Source: Chitinophaga vietnamensis
GTDB lineage: Bacteria > Bacteroidota > Bacteroidia > Chitinophagales > Chitinophagaceae
Assembly: GCF_902167635.1 (NCBI RefSeq)
Contig: NZ_CABHMS010000003.1
Span: 434,001-498,000 of the forward strand
Direction of reading: 5' to 3'
Length of the DNA: 64,000 bases
The position numbers and the translations under genes were made by a program. Under the pieces are notes generated by a model, which saw only the letters and a list, made by a program, of their open reading frames with translations, had not been told where the DNA came from and made no database searches. Shown here in pieces: positions 26,931 to 35,757 of the stretch. Positions within the stretch are counted from its first letter, which is position 1. Each line of letters begins with the position of its first letter.

Positions 26931-27710
26931 ATGCAGATCAGATTTTTCCAGGCAGATGCTTTTACACAGCAGCCATTCAAGGGCAATCAGGCCGGCGTAT
27001 GTTTGTTGGAAGAGATGTTGCCAGATGAAACGCTTCTCCACATTGCCGCAGAGAACAACCTCTCGGAAACCGCTTTCCTGCTGCGTCAGCGCGATGAGTA
27101 CCTGCTCCGCTGGTTCACGCCCGCAGTGGAGGTCGCGCTGTGCGGCCACGGTACGCTGGCCGCGGCGCATGTGCTCTGGCAAACGGCTGCCGTCCCTGCC
27201 GATGAAATGATCCGCTTTCATACCCTCAGCGGCCTGCTCACCGCCAAACAGCAGCCCGGCGGCTGGATCGGGCTCGACTTCCCCGCACGCGTCATCGAAG
27301 AGGTGGACGCTCCGGGGGCGCTCAAAGCCATCTTCCCCGATGCCGTTCAAATTTCGTATAGTGTTGACCGTTATATCATCGAGCTGCCGGACGATGCCGC
27401 GGTACGCAACTATCAGCCCGACTTCAACGCCCTGAAGCCTTACCGTACCGTGATCACCGCCCGGGGCAAAGCGCCCTACGATTTTGTATCCCGCTACTTT
27501 GCAGGCCCGGTGGGCATTAGCGAAGATCCCGTAACAGGAACGGCGCATTGCAGCCTGGCTACCTACTGGGCCGCCCACCTCGGTAAAAATGAATTTTTCG
27601 CTTACCAGGCCTCGCCCAGAGGAGGCGAGCTACAGGTAGAGCTGCAAGGCGACCGTGTGCTGCTGCGCGGCCAGGCCGTTACCGTCATCGATGGTTATTT
27701 TCATTGCTGA
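26931..27710 (+). CDS. PhzF-family isomerase/epimerase-like protein
   Basis: 259 residues with the two-domain PhzF (DAP-epimerase-like) fold. The start is typical: FFQADAFTQQPFKGNQAGV. The catalytic glutamate is Glu46 in NLSETAF. Further matches are LRWFTPAVEVALCGHGTLAA and SEDPVTGTAHC. PhzF itself isomerises a phenazine precursor, but most homologues act on other small molecules. No other phenazine genes are nearby, so phenazine synthesis is not supported. Confidence 0.9.
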   Translation: MQIRFFQADAFTQQPFKGNQAGVCLLEEMLPDETLLHIAAENNLSETAFLLRQRDEYLLRWFTPAVEVALCGHGTLAAAHVLWQTAAVPADEMIRFHTLSGLLTAKQQPGGWIGLDFPARVIEEVDAPGALKAIFPDAVQISYSVDRYIIELPDDAAVRNYQPDFNALKPYRTVITARGKAPYDFVSRYFAGPVGISEDPVTGTAHCSLATYWAAHLGKNEFFAYQASPRGGELQVELQGDRVLLRGQAVTVIDGYFHC

Positions 27711-27750
27711 GGTGTCAGGGATTACGTAAATTCGGCGTACAAAGTCTCAT

Positions 27751-28605
27751 ATGAAACGCCTTATCTTCCTGCTCAGCATCTGCTCGCTGCAGGCCCTGGG
27801 CCAGCAACTGCCCAAAGTGCATGTGAATCACCTCTTCCTGGTGCTTGATACCGCCGACCTCGCCGCTATCAAGAACGCTGGATTCGTGAACAAGGAACTG
27901 GCTGCCGTCAACAGCCACACCACTACCGCCGACAGCGGCGAAACCTGGACAGGCACCTATCTCTACGGTTCAGACAACTACATCGAACTGTTCGATAGCA
28001 GCGGCATCAAGCTGCCAATAGGCATGTCAGGCTTTGGCCTCAGTGTAGACGGCGCCGGAGAACTGAAATCGCTCGACGGCTCACTGCACACGCAATACAA
28101 AACATCCAACAGCGTCCGGCAAAGGAAGATGAACGAAACTACCATACCCTGGTTCAATGTGCTGAGTATTGACGACTCTACTTTTTTTTCTCAATCGCAC
28201 ATCACCTGGTGGGTGATGGAATACCTGCCCGCTTATTTCGACTATAACCACTGGGAACATAATGGCAATGGCCTTACCCGCAATGATTACCTGCGGCACG
28301 TCAGCGGCGAGCGTAGCGGCAAACTGCTGAAACACTTTACCGGCGTACTGTTGCGGGTAACGCCAGCAGAGAAAGAATATTTCACGAAACTCTTCACCGC
28401 CTGCGGATATAAAAAGATCGGCAACAACGAGTTGTTGTCGCCTGATAATTTCTCCATCCGTTTCCGCGAACGGAAACCGGAAGACCGCTACAGCATTGCC
28501 GCCATCGCCTTTGAAAGCAGTGAGCCGCGCAAGGAAGTGGTACCCTTATCCGACCATGTAAAAATTGTATTTAACAAGAAACACGGCAACATCGTTTTTC
28601 AATAG
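27751..28605 (+). CDS. Secreted DUF5829-like protein
   Basis: 284 residues with a signal peptide (MKRLIFLLSICSLQALGQ). The opening HVNHLFLVLDTADLAAIKN and the TWTGTYLYGSDNYIELFD segment resemble DUF5829, a glyoxalase-like family seen in Bacteroidota. No catalytic residues can be named with confidence. The next gene follows after 8 bp, so the two are probably co-transcribed. Confidence 0.7.
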   Translation: MKRLIFLLSICSLQALGQQLPKVHVNHLFLVLDTADLAAIKNAGFVNKELAAVNSHTTTADSGETWTGTYLYGSDNYIELFDSSGIKLPIGMSGFGLSVDGAGELKSLDGSLHTQYKTSNSVRQRKMNETTIPWFNVLSIDDSTFFSQSHITWWVMEYLPAYFDYNHWEHNGNGLTRNDYLRHVSGERSGKLLKHFTGVLLRVTPAEKEYFTKLFTACGYKKIGNNELLSPDNFSIRFRERKPEDRYSIAAIAFESSEPRKEVVPLSDHVKIVFNKKHGNIVFQ

Positions 28606-28613
28606 CATAGCTT

Positions 28614-29381
28614 ATGAACAATTACGAAAAATTCAAACAATTGCATGCGCAGGATACTCCGCTGCTGATCGGCAACGCCTGGAATGTGCGCGCAGCACAG
28701 CTTTACGAAGAACAGGGATTACAAGCGGTGGCCACCACCAGCTCGGCCATCGCGGAATCTTTAGGGTATGAAGATGGAGAGAATATCCCTTTTTCAGAAC
28801 TGCTGTATGTGGTAGGCCGCATCGCCAAAAGTATCAAAGTGCCACTCTCCGCCGATATCGAAAGAGGCTACAGTAATGACATCAACCAGGTATTGCTCCA
28901 CCTTGAACAGCTGCACGACCTCGGCGTAGTGGGTTTCAATATCGAGGACTCGTATATGGATGGTACGCTAAAACTATTGCCGGTAGCGGATTTCAGTCAG
29001 AAGCTGGCCGCCATCAGGAACCACATCGACAAAAAAAATCTGCAGCTCTTCATCAATGCCCGCATCGATCCTTTCCTCGCGAAAGTAGCCGATCCGCTGG
29101 CCGAAACGCTGCCCCGGCTGGAAGCCTTTGCCAAGGCCGGCGCCGACGGCCTTTTCGTTCCCTTCATTAAGGAGCCTGAACATATCCGCCAGGTAACGTC
29201 CACGGCTACACGCCCCGTTAACGTGCTGGCCATGGCTGGCCTGCCCGACTTCCCCGAACTCGCCGCCCTCGGCGTAAAGCGCATCAGCGTTGGCGGCAGC
29301 GTATACCGCGCCACCTACGCACACCTGTCGCAGGTAATCACCTCGATACAGTCCGCCCAGTCAGTGAGCGGTTTGTTTTGA
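28614..29381 (+). CDS. PEP mutase/isocitrate lyase superfamily protein
   Basis: 255 residues forming a TIM-barrel of the PEP-mutase class. Matches include LIGNAWNVRAAQLYEEQG, PLSADIERGYS (metal site) and VGFNIEDSYMDG. Relatives include phosphoenolpyruvate mutase, oxaloacetate hydrolase and methylisocitrate lyase. The isocitrate-lyase loop KKCGH is absent. The substrate is therefore open; this subgroup is common in bacteria and uncharacterised. It ends one base before palindrome copy H. Confidence 0.88.
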   Translation: MNNYEKFKQLHAQDTPLLIGNAWNVRAAQLYEEQGLQAVATTSSAIAESLGYEDGENIPFSELLYVVGRIAKSIKVPLSADIERGYSNDINQVLLHLEQLHDLGVVGFNIEDSYMDGTLKLLPVADFSQKLAAIRNHIDKKNLQLFINARIDPFLAKVADPLAETLPRLEAFAKAGADGLFVPFIKEPEHIRQVTSTATRPVNVLAMAGLPDFPELAALGVKRISVGGSVYRATYAHLSQVITSIQSAQSVSGLF

Positions 29382-29382
29382 A

Positions 29383-29584
29383 CGCGAAGGTTGTCTGGCT
29401 CAGGATTATACTGATTTAAAGGATTATCAGGATTTTTTTTACAGGATTAATAAGGATTAAAAAGGGATTCTCGAAGATCAAATCATACATTCGAGACGAT
29501 CTTCGAGAATCCTTTTTTAATCCTGTAAAAAAAATCCTGGTAATCCTTTAAATCAGTATAATCCTGAGCCAGACAACCTTCGCG
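29383..29584. repeat. Long palindrome, family 2 (copy H)
   Basis: The outer arms are perfect for 44 bp from each end (29383 inward and 29584 inward, starting CGCGAAGGTTGTCTGG), followed by one T-G pair and further paired units GGATTTTTTTTACAGGATTA. The centre pairs TCTCGAAGATC with GATCTTCGAGA. It exactly fills the space between the stops of two convergent genes, one base from each. Confidence 0.95.
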
Positions 29585-29585
29585 C

Positions 29586-30404
29586 TTAAAGAAATAAATC
29601 CGGATACAATTTCCCGCCCGGTGTTACCGCGTATTTGTCTAAATCTGTGATGCCGGCGGATTGCAGCACTTCTTCGTCCAGCAGGGTGTGGCCGCTGTAA
29701 GTGTCGGAGGGTTGGCGGAGGATGTAGTGGACGGCATCTGCGAGGATGTCGGGGGTGCGGCTCATGCGGATGAGGGCATCACCGCCGAGCAGGTTTTTCA
29801 CGGCTGCGGTGGCGATGGTGGTGGCTGGCCAGAGCGCGTTGGCGGCGATCTTGTAAGGGGCCAGCTCGGCAGCCCATCCGAGGGCCAGCATGCTCATGTT
29901 GTATTTACTGATCGTGTACGCTACGTGAGGCCCTAACCATTTCGGGTTAAGGGTCACTGGCGGCGAGAGCGTGAGTATATGCGGGTTCTGGCCTTTCTTC
30001 AGGTGGGGGATGCAATGTTGTGTAACGAGGAAAGTACCGCGTACATTGATATCATGCATCAGGTCGAAGCGCTTGGCCGGTGTCTGTTCTGTGTTGGTGA
30101 GCTGGATGGCGGAGGCGTTGTTGATCACTGCGTCGATGCCGCCGAAAGTGTCAACGGCTTGTTGCACGGCAGCAGCGATCTGTTCTTCTTCACGTATATC
30201 TACCTGTACGGCCAAAGCCTTGCCACCGGCGGCTTCCACCTCTTTGGCGGCGGAATAGATGGTGCCGCCCAGTCGCGGGTCTTCTTCCACGCTTTTAGCG
30301 GCGATTACAATATTGGCGCCCGATGCAGCCAGGCGCAGGGCGATCGCCTTTCCTATGCCGCGGCTCGCGCCGGTAATGAAGATAGTACGTTGCTGAAATG
30401 TCAT
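29586..30404 (-). CDS. Short-chain dehydrogenase/reductase (HSDL2-like)
   Basis: 272 residues with a Rossmann fold. The cofactor motif is FITGASRGIGKAIALRLA. The active-site motif is YTISKYNMSMLALG (Tyr-x-x-x-Lys), preceded by LTLSPP in place of the usual Ser-containing segment. The length and the region after the active site resemble the HSDL2-type subgroup of NAD(P)-dependent reductases. The substrate is unknown. Confidence 0.88.
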   Translation of the reverse strand: MTFQQRTIFITGASRGIGKAIALRLAASGANIVIAAKSVEEDPRLGGTIYSAAKEVEAAGGKALAVQVDIREEEQIAAAVQQAVDTFGGIDAVINNASAIQLTNTEQTPAKRFDLMHDINVRGTFLVTQHCIPHLKKGQNPHILTLSPPVTLNPKWLGPHVAYTISKYNMSMLALGWAAELAPYKIAANALWPATTIATAAVKNLLGGDALIRMSRTPDILADAVHYILRQPSDTYSGHTLLDEEVLQSAGITDLDKYAVTPGGKLYPDLFL

Positions 30405-30434
30405 AGCTCGCTGCTTTTTTGGTGATAGAGTAAT

Positions 30435-31670
30435 TTAAGCAAACTTTCTATGACGGCCAAAAGCCGGGTCCTCCGGCAACTTGCGGCGATACGACACAAA
30501 TATAACGGTGGCGGCTATACCCACTACGCCCTCAATACATACCGTGAGGCGCGGCCCCAGGTAGTGCGACATCAGGCCCGCCAGCAAGCTGCCCACCGGG
30601 ATGATACCCTGGTAAGCCATGATGTAATAACTGATGGCGCGCGCCCGCATCTCGGGCAGCGCATGCGTTTGTATGTAAGTGTTGATGGCAGAAGTTTGCG
30701 CCATCATACCCACGCCGGAAAAAGCCATGAACAGCAAGGCTACCGGCAGCCATCCGGCGTACGACAATAAAATGAGACTCAAAGAAAAGATCAGGCTGGC
30801 GGTGATCAGTATCTTCACCAGGTCGCGGCCTCCTTTGAGGCGGGCCATATAGATCGCCGAAGCGATAGAACCCAGTCCGGCAGCGCTTTCGAACCAGCTG
30901 AACGTACGTGCGTCACCGTTAAAGATATCTTTAGCGAATACCGGCATCAGGGTGTTGAAGGGGATCACAAACATGCTGCTTACCGTCAGCATCAGTAACA
31001 AAGAGGAGAGGTCTTTGTCGCTGGAAATATAGTCAAAGCCCGCCCGCAGCTCCGTCCAGATGCTGCCCTCTGTTTTTCTTGTTGCCGGCGTATCCAGTTT
31101 CATCATCCACAGCGAAATCAATACAGGTATATAACTCAGGAAATTGCTGGCAAAACAGATATCCTCGCCAAAGGCGCTGAGGATAATGCCCGCCAGCGCC
31201 GGGCCGGCGATACGCGCGAAATTGGCCATGGTGGAGTTCAGCGCGATGGCGTTCGGCAGGTCGTCTTTATGCGTTACCATTTCTACCATGAGCGATTGCC
31301 GGCACGTTACGTCAAAGGCGTTGATGATACCTTGTACGAGGGTCAGGAAGATGATAGCCGGAATATGGTAGATGCGCAGCAGTATCAGCAAGGCCAGCGC
31401 GCCGGCCTGCAACATCGAGATCACCTGCGTGATCACCAGGATACGGTAACGGTTATGACGGTCGATATAACTGCCCGCATAAGGAGAGAGGATCAGCGAG
31501 GGAATTAAACTGGCGAAGCTCACCACGCCGAGGAGCAGCGCCGAATTGGTAAGACGGTAAACCAGCCAGCATACAGCCGTTTTCTGCATCCAGGTGCCTA
31601 CCAGCGATACGGATTGGCCAGAGAAAAACAAGCGGAAATTGCGTGACTTCAACGAGCGAAAAACATCCAT
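30435..31670 (-). CDS. MFS transporter (EntS-like)
   Basis: 411 residues with about twelve membrane helices. The opening SLKSRNFRLFFSGQSVSLVG followed by TWMQKTAVCWLVYRLT is typical of the MFS_3/EntS-type exporters, which include siderophore and drug exporters. It lies next to the divergent LysR gene, a common regulator-transporter layout. Whether it exports or imports, and what, cannot be read. Confidence 0.88.
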   Translation of the reverse strand: MDVFRSLKSRNFRLFFSGQSVSLVGTWMQKTAVCWLVYRLTNSALLLGVVSFASLIPSLILSPYAGSYIDRHNRYRILVITQVISMLQAGALALLILLRIYHIPAIIFLTLVQGIINAFDVTCRQSLMVEMVTHKDDLPNAIALNSTMANFARIAGPALAGIILSAFGEDICFASNFLSYIPVLISLWMMKLDTPATRKTEGSIWTELRAGFDYISSDKDLSSLLLMLTVSSMFVIPFNTLMPVFAKDIFNGDARTFSWFESAAGLGSIASAIYMARLKGGRDLVKILITASLIFSLSLILLSYAGWLPVALLFMAFSGVGMMAQTSAINTYIQTHALPEMRARAISYYIMAYQGIIPVGSLLAGLMSHYLGPRLTVCIEGVVGIAATVIFVSYRRKLPEDPAFGRHRKFA

Positions 31671-31730
31671 CTGAAAAAATCTTTAAACACAGCCTTTAAT
31701 TAATCACGGTGCAAATTTCGCAATATCCGG

Positions 31731-31738
31731 TATATTTG
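31731..31738 (+). promoter_or_regulatory. -7 promoter element for the LysR gene
   Basis: TATATTTG matches the consensus and lies 48 bases before the ATG at 31787, in the gap between divergent genes. No clear -33 element is seen. Confidence 0.45.
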
Positions 31739-31786
31739 TAAAATAGATTGTTTTAATGATTTCGATTAGAAAAAACGATTGATCAA

Positions 31787-32668
31787 ATGGAGCTCCGTCA
31801 ATTGTCCTACTTCGTGAAAGCTGCCGAGATGGCGCATTTCACCGCTGCCGCGGCGGCATTGTACATTACACAGTCCACCTTGTCGCAGCAGGTGAAGCAG
31901 CTCGAAGAGGAGCTGGGCATGTTATTGTTCGACCGCGTAGGGAAGCAGGTCAGGTTAACCGAGGCAGGACGCGTATTCCTGGACCATGCGCGCCAGGTAT
32001 TGCTGGAGGTAGATAAAAGCAAACAAGCCATCCAGGATTTGCAACAGCTGCTCACCGGCGATCTTCGTATAGGCGTTACGTATGCCTTTACTTCTTTGTT
32101 GCTGCCGGTGCTTGCTGCTTTCACCGCAAAGTATCCGGGCATTCATATCAATATCGACTACGGCTCGCCGGAGGAGCTGGAACGCAAGCTGCGGGCGGCC
32201 GAGCTGGATTTTGTACTGGCCTTTCATACCACCAGTGAAGAAAAAGACCTGGTGATGCAGCCGCTGGTCACTTCGAGGATCGTGATGGTGGTATCCAAGC
32301 GGCATCCGCTGGCGCAGCGCAAGGTGGTATCTTTAAAGGAGCTGGAAAGTACGGAGATGATCCTGGCTACGAGAGGTTTCAGTTCCCGCGATTTTCTCGA
32401 CGAGATCTTCCACAAACATAAAATGGCGCTCTCCGTAAAAATAGAATTGAATGATGTACACTCTTTACTGTCGCTGATAGAAAAAGGGCATTGGGCCACG
32501 CTCCTGAATGAGCGGGCGCTTACGGGGTGGCGCAACATCGTGGCGATCCCGGTGGAAGGCCGCGAGTGGCTGCGCCGCTCCTACATCTTATGGCAAAAAG
32601 GAACTTACCGGAAAAAGGCGGCGGCGCTGTTTGTGAAAGAACTGTTGCGGCAGGTGGCGGCAGAATAG
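31787..32668 (+). CDS. LysR-family transcriptional regulator (CynR-like)
   Basis: 293 residues. The N-terminal winged helix (about 1-60) reads LRQLSYFVKAAEMAHFTAAA and then QSTLSQQVKQLEEELG. Residues about 90-290 are the periplasmic-binding-like effector domain (GDLRIGVTYAF). It is divergent from the MFS gene and probably controls it in response to the transported compound. The stop is four bases from the convergent AraC gene. Confidence 0.92.
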   Translation: MELRQLSYFVKAAEMAHFTAAAAALYITQSTLSQQVKQLEEELGMLLFDRVGKQVRLTEAGRVFLDHARQVLLEVDKSKQAIQDLQQLLTGDLRIGVTYAFTSLLLPVLAAFTAKYPGIHINIDYGSPEELERKLRAAELDFVLAFHTTSEEKDLVMQPLVTSRIVMVVSKRHPLAQRKVVSLKELESTEMILATRGFSSRDFLDEIFHKHKMALSVKIELNDVHSLLSLIEKGHWATLLNERALTGWRNIVAIPVEGREWLRRSYILWQKGTYRKKAAALFVKELLRQVAAE

Positions 32669-32671
32669 CCA

Positions 32672-33649
32672 CTATTGCGCATTGCGCAGTTCTATCGGAT
32701 CACAGCCAAAATATTGTTTGAATGCCGCCGTGAAAGCGTCGAGCTGCGTATAGCCTACCCCTTGCATAATATCGCTGTAGCTGTCGGCGGTTTCCATCAG
32801 AAGTACAAAGGCACGCGCCATTCTCTCCTGTAAAATCAATGCTGGTAAACTGATATTGAACACCTGTGAAAAAGGCGCCTGTAACAATTCGCCACTGATA
32901 TTAAAATGATGGATCACGGCGTCTGTGAGGTCCTGCTGGTGCAGGTTTTCGAGGATGTACGCCAGGATGCGGCCAAACAGTTCCTGTTCGTCGCTGCTCA
33001 TCATGATGGTGCGGGGGCAGGAGAGCTGGTGCAAATAATTGGTGAAATAATCCACGGCATTGCGGCGGAACCATGCATTGGCGGCATGGCCGATATAGTT
33101 GCATTGCAGTATCCTGTCTTTGACCATGGCGCTTACCTCGTTGAGCTGGAACGGAAAATCGTTCAGGGGGCCGGTGACGGTTTTGGCCGGAGAGCCCATC
33201 AGGCAGCGGAACACGGGGAACTCGCGGGCCAGCAGCGGGAGGGAAGAAGGTTCTATGTTGATGTGGAAGCTGTCGGCATAATCGTCCATGAGCATGGCCT
33301 GATGCGGTACCGGCATCACATTGAAGAGACTGAGTTCTTTATGACGAAGGGCTACAGTATCTCCTTCATATGTTTCAACTGGAATATTATTGGAAACGTG
33401 CAGGGCATATACCTGGTGCGGGGCATACGGCTGCAATTGCACGCCTGGCATCATTTTAACCTGGTGTTGCCAGATGGAGAACTCGCCGGCCTGTATGTGC
33501 TGGTCGAGGATAAAGCCATCCCTGTCCTCATAATAGTAGTAGCGGGCATGAGGGATGAGAGCGTCTTGTAACTCGCGGGGTATATCACCAAATTGCGTAC
33601 AGTCGTCACCGTTACGTTCGATGAACAGTGTTCTGGTGTTATTGCTCAT
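32672..33649 (-). CDS. AraC-family transcriptional regulator
   Basis: 325 residues. The C-terminal part has SLPALILQERMARAFVLLME, SYSDIMQGVGYTQLDAFTAA and FKQYFGCDPIELRN, the two helix-turn-helix motifs of AraC/XylS. The N-terminal 200 residues form an unassigned sensor domain. The gene lies 25 bp after fecR on the same strand, so it may be co-transcribed with the sigma/anti-sigma pair. Ligand unknown. Confidence 0.9.
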   Translation of the reverse strand: MSNNTRTLFIERNGDDCTQFGDIPRELQDALIPHARYYYYEDRDGFILDQHIQAGEFSIWQHQVKMMPGVQLQPYAPHQVYALHVSNNIPVETYEGDTVALRHKELSLFNVMPVPHQAMLMDDYADSFHINIEPSSLPLLAREFPVFRCLMGSPAKTVTGPLNDFPFQLNEVSAMVKDRILQCNYIGHAANAWFRRNAVDYFTNYLHQLSCPRTIMMSSDEQELFGRILAYILENLHQQDLTDAVIHHFNISGELLQAPFSQVFNISLPALILQERMARAFVLLMETADSYSDIMQGVGYTQLDAFTAAFKQYFGCDPIELRNAQ

Positions 33650-33674
33650 GGTTATCAGATTTATGGTTATTGGT

Positions 33675-34790
33675 TCATTTGAAGTGTAAAACGCTATCAG
33701 CTGAGTAATAGTAATTGATGGTGGTAGTGGCTTTGAGGTCGTCCAGGAAAGTGTTGAGCGGTTTTTTCCTGTCGAGGCGACCGGTGAAGGCTTCCTGGGC
33801 GATGGCCGGATTGTCTATCACTACGTGGATATTGTACCAGTGGGGGATTTGCTGGCAGATCTCTCCGAGACTGGCATTTTCAAAATATTGCAGCCCTTGT
33901 TGCCAGCTGAGTTCGCGGGCGGCATCGAAGGGGCGCTGGCGGATGGCGCCCTGATGGTTGCAGATGGCCTGCATGCCGGGGCTGAGTTTGATTGATTGTT
34001 TGGCGGTGGCTACGCTTACGGCGCCTTCTACCAGCGATACGCGAAGGGCGGCGGAGTCATAGCTGTTAATATTAAAGGCGGTGCCAAGTACTTTTACCGT
34101 GGTGCCGGCGGTATGTACGAGGAAGGGCCTGGCGGCGTCGGTGGCTATTTTCATATAGGCTTCACCGTTAACCGTCACTTCGCGGGTATTGCCGTTGAAG
34201 GTGGACGGGAACTGTACGGTGGTGGCGGCATTGAGCCATATTTCGGAGCCGTCTGGCAACTGGAGCTTATAATCGATGCCGGCGGGTACCCGGAGGGTGT
34301 TGATACCGGCTTGTTTGTCTTTGCTATCGAAGGTGAGGGTATTGTTATGATTATGGAGCAGCAGCTGTTCTGCGCTCACATCGCCGGTATTGCGGGAGAG
34401 GTTCACCTCTTGGCCATTGGCCAGTTGCAGGCTGATCTCATGGCTGTTAACCGCGGCCAGTGCAGGGCTGTGTTGCCGCATGGAGAGGAACCACCAGGCG
34501 CCGAGGCTGATGCCGGTTATGGCGGCCGCGGCGGCTACCCAGCGTGTAGGGAAGCGGCGTATGCGCGCCGCTTCGCCTTGGCTGAACATTGTTGTAATAT
34601 CCTCCAGGTCGGGCTTTGCGGCGAGCCGGGCAGCTTTTTCTTCCCAGTCATGGCGTTGCTTTTCCCACATTGCGCGAACGACGGGGTCTTGCGCGATCAA
34701 TGCGTCCAGCCAGCGTTCCTGCTCAGAAGTGATAAGGCCCTCCAGCTTTTCCGTTATTAATTGATGTATGTCGTATGAGTCGTTCATCAA
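33675..34790 (-). CDS. FecR-type anti-sigma factor
   Basis: 371 residues. The cytoplasmic N-terminal part is followed by a membrane helix near 83-103 (WVAAAAAITGISLGAWWFL). The periplasmic FecR domain has YKLQLPDGSEIWLNAATTVQ, VNGEAYMKI and VLGTAFNINSYD, with a DUF4974-like tail. It is 29 bp downstream of its sigma gene. It should relay ligand binding from the STN domain of the SusC at 35758. Confidence 0.93.
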   Translation of the reverse strand: MMNDSYDIHQLITEKLEGLITSEQERWLDALIAQDPVVRAMWEKQRHDWEEKAARLAAKPDLEDITTMFSQGEAARIRRFPTRWVAAAAAITGISLGAWWFLSMRQHSPALAAVNSHEISLQLANGQEVNLSRNTGDVSAEQLLLHNHNNTLTFDSKDKQAGINTLRVPAGIDYKLQLPDGSEIWLNAATTVQFPSTFNGNTREVTVNGEAYMKIATDAARPFLVHTAGTTVKVLGTAFNINSYDSAALRVSLVEGAVSVATAKQSIKLSPGMQAICNHQGAIRQRPFDAARELSWQQGLQYFENASLGEICQQIPHWYNIHVVIDNPAIAQEAFTGRLDRKKPLNTFLDDLKATTTINYYYSADSVLHFK

Positions 34791-34819
34791 CTATAAAACA
34801 GATTTTTTGAGACGGCGGG

Positions 34820-35380
34820 TTACTTAACAAAAAGATATTTTAAAGAAGTTCTTAAACTTTTCAATGCGCTGGCCAGTTGTTTCTTGACGGTTTCCTCGCT
34901 GATGCTCATGGCGATGGCTATTTCCTTGCGGGAATGCTGTTGTTCGTAGGCCATTTTAAATACCTGGGACTGTTTAGTGGGGAGTTTGCTGATGGCGGAA
35001 TCCAGCTGCTGCCGGAGTTCGTTGTTCTCGAGGTGGTTACTGGGAAGGGTATAGTCGTCCGGGAGTACCATGCTTTTGTAGCGCTTTTTTAATGTCTCGT
35101 TTTTGGCGATCCTGTTAAGGCAGCGGTTTTTGATGGTAATGAAGAGATAATTTTTGAGAGAAGAGGTGCTGTTGAGATCAATTTTCTGGTAGAGGGCATT
35201 TTGCCACCAATCGATAAAAAATTCTTGTACCAGTTCCTTGGCTTCTTCTTCGTCATTTAATATAGTCGCTGCCGTTAGTATCAGCCAGTGGCGATAGAGG
35301 AGATAGAAGTGCCTGAATGCCTGCAGGCTGCCAGTTTTCAGCTGTTCCAGTAATTCAATATCGTTGTGAGCGGCATTCAT
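34820..35380 (-). CDS. ECF RNA polymerase sigma factor, SusC/FecR-linked type
   Basis: 186 residues. Region 2 has AKELVQEFFIDWWQNALYQK and the segment SSLKNYLFITIKNRCLNRI. Region 4 has ISKLPTKQSQVFKMAYEQQ and SRKEIAIAMSISEETVKKQL. The operon order sigma-fecR is standard and is divergent from susC. It likely switches on the susC-susD-thioredoxin genes at 35758-42125. Confidence 0.93.
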   Translation of the reverse strand: MNAAHNDIELLEQLKTGSLQAFRHFYLLYRHWLILTAATILNDEEEAKELVQEFFIDWWQNALYQKIDLNSTSSLKNYLFITIKNRCLNRIAKNETLKKRYKSMVLPDDYTLPSNHLENNELRQQLDSAISKLPTKQSQVFKMAYEQQHSRKEIAIAMSISEETVKKQLASALKSLRTSLKYLFVK

Positions 35381-35757
35381 GCTGTTTGAAGAGCTGGTAT
35401 ATCGTTGTTAAAAATCGGCATTTCAGGCAACACCTATAGTGGCTCACTCGAAGATATGGATCATACCTTTGTCAGTTGTGGCGCGGTCAGTAGATGTCGG
35501 GTGTGTAAGTTCTCAGCGAACATTCTAATGGGTATATTCGGATGGCAGCTGGAAAAAGTTTTCATATTTTGTTAATCGCTTGTTAATTAGCTCAATTGTG
35601 CGTACAGGTAAGGCTTTAAGACAGATTTTTTTATTTTCTATATCAAAATGATCGGGGAAATATCTCTTTAAAAAAAATTACGCTGGAGAATAACCCGCCG
35701 GTCCGGAAATCCGGTTATTAGGAATAGCTAGTATATAGTTAGGTACAAATACAGGTA
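35381..35757. other. Divergent control region between the sigma gene and susC
   Basis: 377 bp without a gene. It is AT-rich from about 35560 on. TACCTTTG at 35464-35471 fits a -7 element, without a clear -33. Near susC there is a weak inverted repeat, AATAACC (35689-35695) with GGTTATT (35713-35719), which may be a leader hairpin. The target sequence of the ECF sigma factor should lie here but cannot be named. Confidence 0.5.

Noticed and set aside
26814-27578. Open frame of 254 codons on the minus strand
   Set aside because: It is antisense to phzF-like coding sequence with intact catalytic motifs; the product shows no domain.
26931-27710. PhzF-like gene considered as evidence of phenazine synthesis
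   Set aside because: No other phz genes are present, and most PhzF homologues are unrelated to phenazines.
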